Source of the DNA: Acidimicrobiales bacterium
GTDB taxonomy: Bacteria > Actinomycetota > Acidimicrobiia > Acidimicrobiales > GCA-2861595
DNA length: 61,395 nt
Direction: 5' to 3'
Assembly: GCA_030448025.1 (NCBI GenBank)
Contig: JAUJNQ010000002.1
Span: 160,820 to 222,214, forward strand
Positions 1 through 8,382 of this stretch are shown in pieces. The notes under the pieces are model-generated. The model was not told the DNA's origin, did not search any database, and saw only the letters and a program-made list of their open reading frames with translations. A program made the position numbers and the translations under genes. The first letter of the stretch is position 1. The number at the start of each line of letters is the position of its first letter.

Positions 1-344
1 GGGTTGTAGACCATGAGGCGGCCTTTGGCGCCCTTGGGCGTGCAGCGGCCGCTCACCATGATCCGCTGCCCCGGCTTGATGCCGGCGATCTTGCGCCGCC
101 CGGTCCACAACACTCGCAACGAACCGGTCCCGTCGTTCACGGTCACCTCGAGCCAGGGAGAGCCGTCGGGGCGAGGAACCGTTGCCACACAGGTGATCTC
201 ACCAACCACGATGGCCTCCACCCGGGGCTTCACCTCGGCGATGGGCTTGGCGCCGGGGCAGCTGGCGCAGAAATCACGGAGGCGGTCACGGTCGAGCTCC
301 CTCGTCGGTGCCCGCAGGCGCTTGAAGACCCTGTTGAACGTCAT
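1..344 (-). CDS. OB-fold nucleic-acid-binding domain protein (3' end off window)
   Basis: This frame opens with ATG at 344 (MTFNRVFKRLRAP) and stays open to the left edge, giving 114 codons without a stop. After a basic N-terminus and a CASCPGAKPI segment, the sequence VEAIVVGEITCVATVPRPDG, then LEVTVNDGTGSLRVLW and KPGQRIMVSGR, follows the strand order of an OB fold, as in small actinobacterial OB-fold proteins. It lies 18 bp downstream of the RsbW-like gene on the same strand, so the two are probably co-transcribed. What it binds cannot be told from sequence. The C-terminus is outside the window. Confidence 0.7.
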   Translation of the reverse strand, partial: MTFNRVFKRLRAPTRELDRDRLRDFCASCPGAKPIAEVKPRVEAIVVGEITCVATVPRPDGSPWLEVTVNDGTGSLRVLWTGRRKIAGIKPGQRIMVSGRCTPKGAKGRLMVYN

Positions 345-362
345 TGGTTCAGCTCCACCGGC

Positions 363-845
363 TCAGCTCCATGCAAGCTCGTCGTCGTCGTCGAGGTCGG
401 CGACGGGGCCACAGAACATCACCATGCGCACTGCCATCCCCTGCTCGACCCGGGCGAAGATCACCTCGTCCACCAGAGACCGGATGAGAGGGATGCCGAG
501 GCCCCGCTCGAAGTTCAAGCGCTCCGGATCGGTGACAGGCGGGTGTTCGGGCAGCGTGGAGGGGTCGAACCCGGGCCCTCGGTCCTCGACCTCGACCTCG
601 AGACGGTCGTCGGACTCAGCCCATCGCACCAGCACCGTCTCGTCGTCGCCCACGTCGGCATGGGCCTCGATGGCGTTGGTGCAGGCCTCGGACAGAGCCA
701 GCTTGAGGTCGTCGATCCGATCGTCGGCCAGGGTCCGGCGGCTGGAAGCGAGCGAGGAGACCACCAGCCGGGCCAAGCCCACGTACTCGCCACGAGCCGG
801 GATCTCGAGCTCCACCACCGAGGCCGCCAGGCCGGCAACGATCAT
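363..845 (-). CDS. RsbW-like anti-sigma factor / serine kinase
   Basis: A 160-residue protein of the GHKL ATPase fold used by RsbW/SpoIIAB anti-sigma factors, which bind a sigma factor and phosphorylate an RsbV-type partner. Visible motifs are the N box [14 protein letters not shown] (residues 49-62), the G1 box DRGPGF (88-93) and the G2 box RGLGIPL (about 114-120). The start ATG overlaps the stop of the upstream STAS gene (ATGA), so antagonist and anti-sigma factor are translationally coupled, the classic partner-switch arrangement. No sigma-B-type gene is adjacent. The nearest sigma factor, at 8.5 kb, is of the principal type and need not be the target. Confidence 0.85.
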   Translation of the reverse strand: MIVAGLAASVVELEIPARGEYVGLARLVVSSLASSRRTLADDRIDDLKLALSEACTNAIEAHADVGDDETVLVRWAESDDRLEVEVEDRGPGFDPSTLPEHPPVTDPERLNFERGLGIPLIRSLVDEVIFARVEQGMAVRMVMFCGPVADLDDDDELAWS

Positions 846-1189
846 GATGCTCGGGACGTGTCCACTGCGGCGCCGAGCGAGTCATGGATCGTGAACACCT
901 TGGTGAGGCCCGTGATCTCGAAGACCTTGAGGATGCGCTGGTGCGTGCACACCAGGATCAGTTCACCGTCGTGGCTCCTCACGCGCTTGAGGCCACCGAC
1001 CAGGACTCCCAGGCCGGTGGAGTCGAGGAAGTCCACCGCTTCGAGGTCCACGACGATCGTGTACCTACCCTGGGCCACCAACTCCACGAGCTTCTCGCGC
1101 AGCTTGGGAGCGGTGTACACGTCAACCTCTCCGCGGACGGTGAGGACGGTCGCTCCGTCGCTCTCGGTGACGTCGAGAACCAGATCCAT
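842..1189 (-). CDS. STAS-domain anti-anti-sigma factor (RsbV-like)
   Basis: A 115-residue STAS protein. The start chosen is ATG at 1189 because AAGGGAGGAAG lies about 6-8 bases upstream; a longer frame reaches 1267 but lacks such a site. The DSTG motif at residues 56-59 carries the serine (Ser57) that the cognate kinase phosphorylates in this family. When dephosphorylated, such proteins bind the RsbW partner and release the sigma factor. The stop overlaps the start of the RsbW-like gene. A second STAS protein is encoded at 46.9-47.3 kb. Confidence 0.88.
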   Translation of the reverse strand: MDLVLDVTESDGATVLTVRGEVDVYTAPKLREKLVELVAQGRYTIVVDLEAVDFLDSTGLGVLVGGLKRVRSHDGELILVCTHQRILKVFEITGLTKVFTIHDSLGAAVDTSRAS

Positions 1190-1281
1190 CGCTGGCTTCC
1201 TCCCTTGGGCGTTCAGCTGGACCGCCCTGGCGAAAAAGGTAGCGCCTGGCCCCGACACCCGCGGCAATCAGCCAGGCGCTA

Positions 1282-2061
1282 TCACACGGGGAGGGGCTGG
1301 CGGTCCACCTCGCTACGAAGGACCCGGAGGAACAGGAACGTGACCAGGGCAAGAAGGCCGCCGGCGATGAAGGCCAGGGTGTTGCGCCGAGCGCCTCTCT
1401 CCTCGGCTGCGCCTAGCTCCTCCTCCCGCTCGCCCGCCTCGGTGTACCGAAGCTCGTTCTGGAAACCCTCTTCACCCGGGGCACCCGCCGGTCCACCCGC
1501 GGCCTTACCCTGGAGCCTGTCGAAGTCGGCCTCGAAGCGACCGACGTCGATGCCGGCAATGCTGGCGCCTCCGCCCTTGCCGCCTGGTCCTGCCCTGCCA
1601 CGCCCGGCTGTGCCCGGGCTCTTGGGTGCGGCAGCGACCGAGGTCGGCGACGCCGGCACCTTGGGCGGGACCTTCACGACGAACTTCCCGGGGTCGGTAC
1701 CACCCCCGCTGCACTTCCCGGCGGCATCCACTAGCAGGGGGATCTCGGTCTCGATGGCCACCTCATAGTTCCCGTTCTCGGGAAGTGACACCCGCACCGG
1801 CTGACACCCCGGGGTGGCAGCCACTTCCCGTGGTTTTGCACCAGGCCCAGTTACGCTGATGTACAGCTTTTGCCCGGGCGTGAGCATGTCGGGCAGAGAG
1901 ACGAAAGCGGTGATCTCGTTCACCGTGATCTCGCCTGGTGGCGGGTCATAGGTGACCCGCGCCGCCTGTGGCGACGGCTGGGCCCACACCGGGTGAGTGA
2001 GCGAGACAACGGCCAGCACCGCAGCCCCCGCCGCGCCCCAAGCGACTCGGAGCGACCTCAT
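1282..2061 (-). CDS. Secreted, C-terminally membrane-anchored protein of unknown function
   Basis: A 259-residue protein with an N-terminal signal peptide (basic MRSLR, hydrophobic to about residue 25, then VWAQPSP), a beta-rich extracellular part, a Gly/Ala/Pro-rich linker (about 140-190) and a transmembrane segment near the C-terminus (NTLAFIAGGLLALVTFLFL) followed by a short charged tail. It is not recognised as a named family. It has no LPXTG motif, so it is probably held by the membrane segment itself. Its ATG overlaps the stop of the sortase C-terminal frame (ATGA), making it the last gene of the Tad/sortase operon and a candidate accessory or surface component of that system. Confidence 0.7.
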   Translation of the reverse strand: MRSLRVAWGAAGAAVLAVVSLTHPVWAQPSPQAARVTYDPPPGEITVNEITAFVSLPDMLTPGQKLYISVTGPGAKPREVAATPGCQPVRVSLPENGNYEVAIETEIPLLVDAAGKCSGGGTDPGKFVVKVPPKVPASPTSVAAAPKSPGTAGRGRAGPGGKGGGASIAGIDVGRFEADFDRLQGKAAGGPAGAPGEEGFQNELRYTEAGEREEELGAAEERGARRNTLAFIAGGLLALVTFLFLRVLRSEVDRQPLPV

Positions 2062-2680
2062 GCCTTGGTCCCCTGCTCACCGACGAGCGTGGCTTGGACC
2101 ACGAGGCGCTCACGGGCCGATCCCTTGGGATGACAGGTGGTGAGCGTCAGGGTTGAGGTGGCCGGATTGTTGGCCACCACCGACCAGTCGTTCGGCCGGG
2201 TGACGAAGGGGGCCGGCTCACCTGGTAGATGCACGAGCCCACCGGGGTCTCGAGATCGATGGTGTCCCCCACAGCCAGCTTGTCGACATCGGCGAAGGGC
2301 TTCCCGTAGGTGGTGCGGTGGCCGGCGATGGCCACGTTGCCGCCCTCACAGGGGAGTGGTGACTGCGGATAGTGCCCGGCCCCGGCCCTCAAGGCGCCAG
2401 ACGAGGTGCCCTCCACCACGGTGGTGGACACCCCGAGCTTGGGGATCTTGATGTCTGTAAGGGGGTCTCCGTCTCCGAGGCTGCGCTGGCGGTACCGGTC
2501 GGCCAGGTCCTTGGTGTCCAACTGCCGGCCGAGACGTCCCTGGAGCCAGTCCTCGTACAGGTTGGTGAAGACCGGATAGCCGATCAGCCCCACCGCCACC
2601 AGCACGAGGACTACAGAAGAGACCGACAGGCCCCTTCGGGCCCCTCTGTGACCGCGGAGGTAGCCGACCAGAGCGTCCAT
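2058..2680 (-). CDS. Sortase, split by a one-base frameshift
   Basis: The N-terminal frame starts at ATG 2680, has a membrane segment (about residues 19-38) and the sortase histidine in AIAGHRTTYGKPF. It then loses frame at 2217-2221 and would stop near 2147. The alternate frame immediately continues as PAPFVTRPNDWSVVANNP and carries the catalytic cysteine (LTTCHPKG) and the arginine (ARERLVV), ending at 2058 with an ATGA overlap to the next gene. One extra base, for example GTGGAG in place of GTGAG, restores a full class E-like sortase of about 207 residues. Sortases cleave LPXTG-type signals and attach proteins to the wall, and the gene upstream encodes such a substrate. It may be a real mutation or a sequence error; the conserved second half favours error. 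Confidence 0.8.
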
Positions 2681-2690
2681 CGGCGGCCCG

Positions 2691-3896
2691 TCAGCGGGCC
2701 TTGACGACCGTTCTCCCGACCAGGACGGCCACCGCCAGCATGGCGAAGCCGGCCACCGGAGCCCACGGAGGCAGCCCGCTGCCGGTCCGGGGCAGGTCAC
2801 CTACCGGGGCCACCTCCACCCCCTGGGCTGCCGGCCTGCCGCCGTCCACGATCGCCGAGGCACCCGCAATGTTCAGCTCCAGTCCCAGGGTGGCGCTCTT
2901 GATGGAAGCCGCGCTGGCCTCGGCGCCGGCCGAGCCTCTGAACGTCCTGCCTGATGCCGCGGTCACGGTGATGTCGGTCCCCGGCACGGTGAACGACTGC
3001 CCCACGGCCAGCTTGATAGGTGCGGGGTCGGTGGTGACCAGGCAGAGGTCGACCGTGGCCAGAGCCGGATCGACAGCGGAGGTGGATTCGGCGGAGCCGC
3101 GGTTGTACACGGCTGTTGCCTTGGAGTCTCCGACCGTGACCTTGACAATCGGATCGTCGCAGACCTGCCCCGGAAGCCCCGCTGCCGTCACGTCGAGCAG
3201 ACTCACCATAGCTCCGGCTGCGGTTCCGGTGGCCGTTACCCGGTTGACATCGGTGATGACTTTGCCACTCGAGTCACCGACGGTGAGACTGACAGGCTGG
3301 CCGATGCCGCTCACCAAGCCGTTGAGTAGCGTGGTGCATTGCGCACCGGTCAACGGGGGCGGCTGGATGCCGCCAACGCCGGGCAGGGTGATGGGAGAGA
3401 CCACCGCACCAGCAGTGGTGCAGAGCGTCGGCACCAACTGGTTGACGATGGCGGTGACCTGTCCCGACAGATCGGTGGCGTTCACACCGGCGGCGGCGAC
3501 GGTGCCCTTGCCCTCGGCTGTGGGGTTGCCTCCGGCGATGCTGGCCGACGAGTCTCCGCACGCCAGCCCCCCGGTCAGGGCGGGAACCACGCTGAGCGGC
3601 ACGGCGCACCCCTCTGGGCTGTTCTGGTTGCCGGACGATCGGGAGACAGTCGAGGCGATGGCGGCCACGCCGGCGCCTTCAGCCAGGGCCGTGGGCTGGG
3701 AGGTCACCCTGGCCGAACCGGAACCCAAGGTGGCGCCTTGGCCGAGGACCTTCAGGTCGAGGGCCACGCCTCGGGCCTCCCCCATGAAGACCTCCCGTCC
3801 CGGAGCCTGGGCCGAGGCCGGCATCGCAGCCGAGGCGCTCATCACAGCCAATCCAGCCAACCCAACAACCACCAGTCGGTGCTTAGCCACGGACAT
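2691..3896 (-). CDS. LPXTG-type surface protein, predicted sortase substrate
   Basis: A 401-residue exported protein. The signal peptide runs to about residue 30 (AMPASAQAPG). The mature part is rich in Ala, Gly, Thr and Val with several cysteines, resembling secreted 'choice-of-anchor' proteins. The C-terminus is a complete cell-wall sorting signal: LPRTG at residues 368-372, then a hydrophobic stretch (PVAGFAMLAVAVLVG) and a basic tail (RTVVKAR). The gene overlaps the end of tadE by 14 bp and is followed 10 bp later by the sortase, so substrate and enzyme are made together. Whether it coats the Tad pilus or acts as a separate adhesin cannot be seen. Confidence 0.8.
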   Translation of the reverse strand: MSVAKHRLVVVGLAGLAVMSASAAMPASAQAPGREVFMGEARGVALDLKVLGQGATLGSGSARVTSQPTALAEGAGVAAIASTVSRSSGNQNSPEGCAVPLSVVPALTGGLACGDSSASIAGGNPTAEGKGTVAAAGVNATDLSGQVTAIVNQLVPTLCTTAGAVVSPITLPGVGGIQPPPLTGAQCTTLLNGLVSGIGQPVSLTVGDSSGKVITDVNRVTATGTAAGAMVSLLDVTAAGLPGQVCDDPIVKVTVGDSKATAVYNRGSAESTSAVDPALATVDLCLVTTDPAPIKLAVGQSFTVPGTDITVTAASGRTFRGSAGAEASAASIKSATLGLELNIAGASAIVDGGRPAAQGVEVAPVGDLPRTGSGLPPWAPVAGFAMLAVAVLVGRTVVKAR

Positions 3897-4341
3897 TACC
3901 TCTCGTCAGCGGGACAGAGGCGACACCATACCTTGTCGGACCCATTCCCGCTGCGACCTCGATCCTCATGGAGGCGACACCGGTGAGCGTCACGTCGGGG
4001 AGCAAGGGACCGATCACTGGCACCATGGTCGGCGAGCGATAGGCCAGGCTCGCCCTCACCCGCTCGTCCTCCGGCTCCCTCGTCAGCTGCAGCTTCAGGC
4101 GGGCTGCCTCGAGGGGCGCTCCGGCCAGGGCCGCTTGTCTCGCGGCCTCCGGCGCGGAATCGACGGCCGCTTCCCGGGCCGCCTCCCGCGCTGCGTGGGT
4201 GAGCAGCACCTGGTCGCGGACGACCAGGCCCACCTGCACCATGCCCAGCAGCAGGAGGGCGAGCAGGGGCAGGACGAGGGCCAGCTCGACAGCGGCCTGG
4301 CCCTCGGCGGCCTGCCCCTCGTCACCCGCCCCCGCCCTCAC
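3883..4341 (-). CDS. tadE: TadE-like minor pilin
   Basis: A 152-residue protein starting at GTG 4341, which overlaps the stop of the Flp pilin (GTGA). The N-terminus DEGQAAEGQAAVELALVLPL is followed by a hydrophobic helix (LLALLLLGMVQVGLVV), the TadE-like prepilin layout with a Gly cleavage site and Glu at +5. TadE proteins are minor pseudopilins of Tad pili. The longer frame that begins at 4554 overlaps the pilin and is not used. No separate TadF or TadG gene follows; the LPRTG protein takes that place. Confidence 0.85.
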   Translation of the reverse strand: MRAGAGDEGQAAEGQAAVELALVLPLLALLLLGMVQVGLVVRDQVLLTHAAREAAREAAVDSAPEAARQAALAGAPLEAARLKLQLTREPEDERVRASLAYRSPTMVPVIGPLLPDVTLTGVASMRIEVAAGMGPTRYGVASVPLTRGNVRG

Positions 4342-4571
4342 CCGACCCGGTCCATGAGCTGGTCCATCACCCCGTCGAGGAGGCGCCCGACGCGATTGGT
4401 GCGAGCGGCCCAGGCCATGACGAGCAGGGCGATGGCGGCCACTCCGAGCAGCACCAGCGCGTACTCGGCCGAGGCCTGGCCCCGCTGGTCGAGGCCAAAG
4501 CGACGGAGGCGACGACCCCTCGGCGACCAGGACAGGGCAAGGCAGTGCGTCCACACATAGGTGGTGAGCAT
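4338..4571 (-). CDS. flp: Flp-type major pilin precursor
   Basis: A 77-residue protein. After a basic leader (RGRRLRRFGLDQRG) comes QASAEYALVLLGVAAIALLV, which matches the Flp prepilin signature: Gly at -1, Glu at +5, Tyr at +6, then one hydrophobic helix. The ATG at 4571 has AAGGAG five bases upstream, the strongest ribosome binding site in this operon, which suits a highly expressed structural subunit. The order tadC, pilin, tadE is the same as in mycobacterial and Streptomyces tad loci. No prepilin peptidase (TadV) gene is in the window. Confidence 0.85.
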   Translation of the reverse strand: MLTTYVWTHCLALSWSPRGRRLRRFGLDQRGQASAEYALVLLGVAAIALLVMAWAARTNRVGRLLDGVMDQLMDRVG

Positions 4572-4600
4572 GAGTCTCCTTCGGACTTCTTCTTGGTCTC

Positions 4601-5389
4601 TTACAGGCGCAGCTCGTTCAGGGCACCGGCGATCAGCGGCGCCACGGTGAGCAGTGCGAAGGCAGGCAGGATGCAGAGCACGAGGGGGAAGAGCAGCATC
4701 ACCGGCACCTTGCGGGCGGCCTCTTCGGCGCGGCGCTGGCGCTGGCGGCGGACATGGTGGGCGATGCGATCGAGCGAAGTGGCCAGCGGGGCGCCGTAGC
4801 GCTCGCAGCCGGCCAGGGCTGCGGCCAGCGGGCGGACGCTCTCACCGGCCCGGGCCGGAAGCTCGTCGAGGGCGTCGGCCAGGCGCCGGCCCCGGCCCAC
4901 CTCGGCGGTCACCCTGCGGAGCTCGACGGCCAGGGGACCGCTTCCCCGCCGGCCGGCGGCGGCCACCGCCAAGGCCACGTTGCACCCGGCCCCGACGGCC
5001 AAGGCGAGGAGATCCACCGTTTCGGGCAGGTTGGCCTCGAAACGCTGGAGGCGGCGCCGGTGGTCCCGCCGGTCGGACAGGCGGGGCAGCGCCCAGCCGC
5101 CGATCAGCGGAAGGGGAAGGAGCACGGGAGCAACGACCAGCACCACGCCGGTGGCCATTACGACCGCCCCCACGATGCGTGCCTGCGCCGGCGCCGGCGG
5201 GGGGCGGCGGGCGATCCGAAGGGCAAAGGAGCCGAGGACCTCCAGTGGAGCTCGCCGCCCCGGTGGCGAACCGCGCCCACCACCCTCCGGCCGGGCCAAC
5301 GAGGCGAACCGGCGGGGCGGGGGTCGTCGGCCTGCCGCGGCCCAGAGCACGAGCGCTGCCCAGGCTGCACCCAGCACGACGGTGATCAC
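4601..5389 (-). CDS. tadC: Tad pilus inner-membrane protein TadC
   Basis: A 262-residue type II secretion F-domain protein. It has an N-terminal membrane segment, two hydrophobic stretches at about 72-105, a cytoplasmic F domain (EANLPETVDLLALAVGAGCN, then LADALDELPARAGESVRPL) and a C-terminal pair of membrane segments (VPVMLLFPLVLCILPAF, LTVAPLIAGAL). TadB and TadC together form the platform on which the ATPase acts. The start overlaps the tadB stop (ATGA). Confidence 0.88.
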   Translation of the reverse strand: MITVVLGAAWAALVLWAAAGRRPPPRRFASLARPEGGGRGSPPGRRAPLEVLGSFALRIARRPPPAPAQARIVGAVVMATGVVLVVAPVLLPLPLIGGWALPRLSDRRDHRRRLQRFEANLPETVDLLALAVGAGCNVALAVAAAGRRGSGPLAVELRRVTAEVGRGRRLADALDELPARAGESVRPLAAALAGCERYGAPLATSLDRIAHHVRRQRQRRAEEAARKVPVMLLFPLVLCILPAFALLTVAPLIAGALNELRL

Positions 5390-6288
5390 GGCTCAAGCCT
5401 CGTGATCCGTGCCATCCACAGCGCGCCGGCGACGTCGAGCGCCAGCCCGCTGGTCAGGCACCCAAGGCCTGGAGCCGTCCCGAAGAGGAAGCTGAGGGTA
5501 CGAGCATCGGTGGCCGACGCCAGCGCGCAGAAGGCCAGAGGCGCGGCGGCGATGACGGCTGCCGAGAGGCGGGCCTGCGTGGCCAGCGAGCGGGCCTCGG
5601 CCCGGGCCGCCAGGCGCTGGCGCAGCGTGTCGGCCACGCCGTCAACGGCCTGAGCCGTGGCTCCCCCCATCTCCGAGCCCAGAGCGAGCGCCGCCACCAC
5701 CAGACGCACACCGCCCAGGGGTCGACGCTCGGCCCACTCCTCGAGGCTGGCGACGATGGTGGCGCCCCGCTCGGTCGCGGTGGCGACGCGGGCCAGGTCA
5801 CGACCGAGCTCCCCGGGGGCGGCGGCGGCCGCCTCGGCCACGGCCTGGCGGAGCGATGCGCCCGAGCGGAGCCCTCCAGCGATGGCGTCGACAGCTCCGG
5901 GGAGCGCGGCCTCGACGCCGGCAGGGCCGCGGTGGCGACACAGACTCCAGGCCACGACTGGAGCTGCGATAGAGAGGGCGACGACGAACGCGACCAGGCC
6001 CGGACCGCCTGCCGGCAGAGCGAGGATGGCTGCCGCCAGAGAGGTGACCAGCCACGCCGACCACGCCCGGTCAACGTTCAGGTCCAGGCCGGCCTCTGCC
6101 AGTCGGGGGGCGAGGGCGCCTGGAGCCCTCACGTCCAGCCTCGGTCGCCCTGGAGCGGAGAGTGTGAACAGAGCGGCGGCCCGCAAGCCGGCGCCTGCCG
6201 TGCGGTGCGTGCGAGCCGCGGCCCGGCCGGCGACGAGCGAGAACAGCACCAGTACGGCCACGACCGCAGGCATGGCCAGCGCAGGCAT
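5386..6288 (-). CDS. tadB: Tad pilus inner-membrane protein TadB
   Basis: A 300-residue type II secretion F-domain protein. The ATG at 6288, two bases after the tadA stop, is preferred over a frame extending to 6372 inside tadA. The sequence opens with a membrane helix (PAVVAVLVLFSLVAG), has two more near 120-150, the F-domain core (LPGAVDAIAGGLRSGASLRQA; LEEWAERRPLGGVRLVVAALALG) and a C-terminal hydrophobic region. It pairs with TadC in the pilus assembly platform. Confidence 0.87.
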   Translation of the reverse strand: MPALAMPAVVAVLVLFSLVAGRAAARTHRTAGAGLRAAALFTLSAPGRPRLDVRAPGALAPRLAEAGLDLNVDRAWSAWLVTSLAAAILALPAGGPGLVAFVVALSIAAPVVAWSLCRHRGPAGVEAALPGAVDAIAGGLRSGASLRQAVAEAAAAAPGELGRDLARVATATERGATIVASLEEWAERRPLGGVRLVVAALALGSEMGGATAQAVDGVADTLRQRLAARAEARSLATQARLSAAVIAAAPLAFCALASATDARTLSFLFGTAPGLGCLTSGLALDVAGALWMARITRLEP

Positions 6289-6290
6289 GG

Positions 6291-7454
6291 TCACGGCCGG
6301 CCCCGGTCGAAGGGTGGCTCCGAAGGAGAACGTGGCGAACAGTGCGGGTATTGCTCGAGGACGTCCCCGCATGCCAGGCGGCGGACCTCGGACGGCCCCG
6401 AGACCTCGGCCACCTCCACGACCTTGCGACCGCCGTCGGCGCCCCGAGCGACCTGGACCACCAGGTCGAGCGCCGAGACCACCTGCTCACGAACGGCGGC
6501 CAACGGCAGGGCGACATCAGCCATGAGGACCATGGTCTCCACCCTCCGCAGGGCATCGAGCGGGCCGTTGGCGTGGCACGTGGAGAGCGACCCTTCGTGG
6601 CCTGTGTTCATGGCCTGGAGCATGTCGAGGGCGGCCGCGTCCCTCACCTCGCCGACCACGATGCGATCGGGACGCATCCGAAGGGCGTTCCTCACCAGGT
6701 CCCGCACCGTGACGGACCCGGTGCCGTCGGAGTTGGCGGGGCGGGCCTCCAGGCGGACGACATGTTCCTGGGGAAGGCTGAGCTCGGCGGCGTCCTCCAC
6801 CGTGACGATGCGCTCCTCCGGGGGAATTTCGCTCGACAGAGCGTTGAGCAGCGTGGTCTTCCCCGAGGAGGTGGCTCCTGAGACGAGCACGTTCAGGCGC
6901 GCTCGCACCGCCCAACGTAGGAGGCGGGCAACGGAGGGACCGCAAAAGCGCTCGAGCGGCAAGGGCCGGCGCGAGAACCGCCGGATGGTGAGGCACGGCC
7001 CGTCGACGGCCAAGGGGGGCACCACGGCGTTGACCCGGGAGCCGTCCGGGAGGCGGGCGTCCACCATGGGCGAGGCCCGGTCCACGTGGAGCCCGAGGGG
7101 CCCGACGATCTTCTCGATGAGATGCTCGATGCCTGGGCCATCGATGTCCATCTCCACCCGGCAGAGGCGCCCCTTGCGCTCCACCCACACCCGGCCCGGC
7201 CCGCTCACCATGACCTCGGCCACATCGGGGTCGGCCAGCAGGGGTTGGAGAGGCCCCAGCCCGCTGGCGCGCGCCACGACCTCGTCCACCACCCGACCGA
7301 GCTCGAGCGGGCCCATGAGGGGCGCCTCCTGGCGGGCCAGCTCGGCGACGGCCACGGCGCCCAGACCGGCCGGGGGCCCAGCTTGGGAGACGAGCCGGGC
7401 GTGGAGGCGCTCGGCCAGCCCGTGGGCGCCGCTCGGAGCCTCGGGGGCGCTCAC
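6291..7454 (-). CDS. tadA: Tad pilus assembly ATPase TadA (CpaF)
   Basis: A 387-residue secretion ATPase that powers pilus assembly. The start chosen is GTG at 7454 because it overlaps the tadZ stop (GTGA); a longer frame reaches 7544. Family features include ADPDVAEVMVSGPGRVWVE, the Walker A motif SGATSSGKTTLL, the Asp box (IVTVEDAAEL), Walker B (RPDRIVVGEVRD) and the His-box region GHEGSLSTCHANGP. The GLGPLQPLL segment before the first motif is typical of TadA/VirB11 ATPases. Confidence 0.92.
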   Translation of the reverse strand: MSAPEAPSGAHGLAERLHARLVSQAGPPAGLGAVAVAELARQEAPLMGPLELGRVVDEVVARASGLGPLQPLLADPDVAEVMVSGPGRVWVERKGRLCRVEMDIDGPGIEHLIEKIVGPLGLHVDRASPMVDARLPDGSRVNAVVPPLAVDGPCLTIRRFSRRPLPLERFCGPSVARLLRWAVRARLNVLVSGATSSGKTTLLNALSSEIPPEERIVTVEDAAELSLPQEHVVRLEARPANSDGTGSVTVRDLVRNALRMRPDRIVVGEVRDAAALDMLQAMNTGHEGSLSTCHANGPLDALRRVETMVLMADVALPLAAVREQVVSALDLVVQVARGADGGRKVVEVAEVSGPSEVRRLACGDVLEQYPHCSPRSPSEPPFDRGRP

Positions 7455-8098
7455 GCGGCCCGCCGCAGTGACCGTTCGAGGGCCCGGGGCACGCGCCGGC
7501 CGAGCAAGCCGGCGTCCACGCAGCGGGCCACATCGGGGTCCCACGCCACCTCTGCCCGTACCGGCACCCCGAGCACCTCCTCCACGTCCTTGCGACCGAG
7601 GGAACGGCGAGGTTCGCTCACCAGGATCACCCCGGACGGGCGAATGGGCGCGGCCAGTGCCCGGCGCACGGCGAGGTAGCAGGGTCGAAGGACCAGGAGG
7701 GACAGGCCTGCAGCGGCAGCGACGGCCGTGCCCACGGCGTCACCGGGCGGGCCGCAGTCGACCACCACCACCGAGGAGAGGGCGGCCAGAGCGGCAGCCA
7801 GCCGGTCACCTCCCTCGTGGGCCAGCGCCCCCCGCCCGCGAGGCAGGAGACCGAGGCGGTCGGTGCTCTGGATGGTCAGGCGGTCCAGGGCGTCGGCGGG
7901 AACGTCATCACCCGCCGCCAGCCAGTCCGAGATCCCCGGCCCGGCGGGTTCGGGCAACCCCAGGGCTGCGGGAAGGTCACCTCCCAGGTCGACGAGGAGG
8001 GCCCCGCCCGGAGAAGAGCGGGCGAGGACATGGCCGAGGGCGGCGGCCACCACGGTGGTGCCGCTGCCTCCCTTCGCTGACCAGCATGCGACGAGCAC
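7451..8098 (-). CDS. tadZ: TadZ/CpaE-like MinD-family ATPase
   Basis: A 215-residue ParA/MinD-like protein with the deviant Walker A motif WSAKGGSGTT near the N-terminus, Walker A' (ALLVDLGGDL) and Walker B (VVVVDCGPPG). Such proteins place the Tad machine at a cell pole in other bacteria. No N-terminal receiver domain is present, as in actinobacterial homologues. It starts at GTG 8098 with GGGGAG five bases upstream and is the first gene of the operon, so the promoter should lie in 8099-8215. Confidence 0.85.
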   Translation of the reverse strand: MLVACWSAKGGSGTTVVAAALGHVLARSSPGGALLVDLGGDLPAALGLPEPAGPGISDWLAAGDDVPADALDRLTIQSTDRLGLLPRGRGALAHEGGDRLAAALAALSSVVVVDCGPPGDAVGTAVAAAAGLSLLVLRPCYLAVRRALAAPIRPSGVILVSEPRRSLGRKDVEEVLGVPVRAEVAWDPDVARCVDAGLLGRRVPRALERSLRRAA

Positions 8099-8215
8099 GG
8101 TGTCTCCCCGGGGCGCGTCGAACAGGACCGGGGGGAAGGGGAGGCAGCGAACCTATTGCCTGGCTCCCCGGAGACGCAAGGGGTGGGCCAGCATTTCTGG
8201 CGGCCGTGTGGGCGG

Positions 8216-8290
8216 TTACTGAACCCGGAGCTTCTTGGCCGCAACCGCACCGAGGGCGGCGAGTATCACGAGGAACAGCAGCTTTCTCAT
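8216..8290 (-). CDS. Tiny membrane protein, DLW-39-like
   Basis: A 24-codon frame, MRKLLFLVILAALGAVAAKK followed by LRVQ and a stop. It reads as a single short membrane helix with basic ends, like the small actinobacterial DLW-39-type proteins, which are often found next to tRNA genes. Here it lies between tadZ and tRNA-Sec. Support is modest: the ribosome binding site is weak (AGGG about 10 bases upstream) and the frame is very short. Confidence 0.35.
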   Translation of the reverse strand: MRKLLFLVILAALGAVAAKKLRVQ

Positions 8291-8382
8291 CGCTTCGACC
8301 CTACTCGTCGAGACTCGTCGAGGCCGTACCCGACCGCCCGAGCCCGCCAGCCCTGTCCAAGTCCGAGCCTGTAGCTTTCGGA

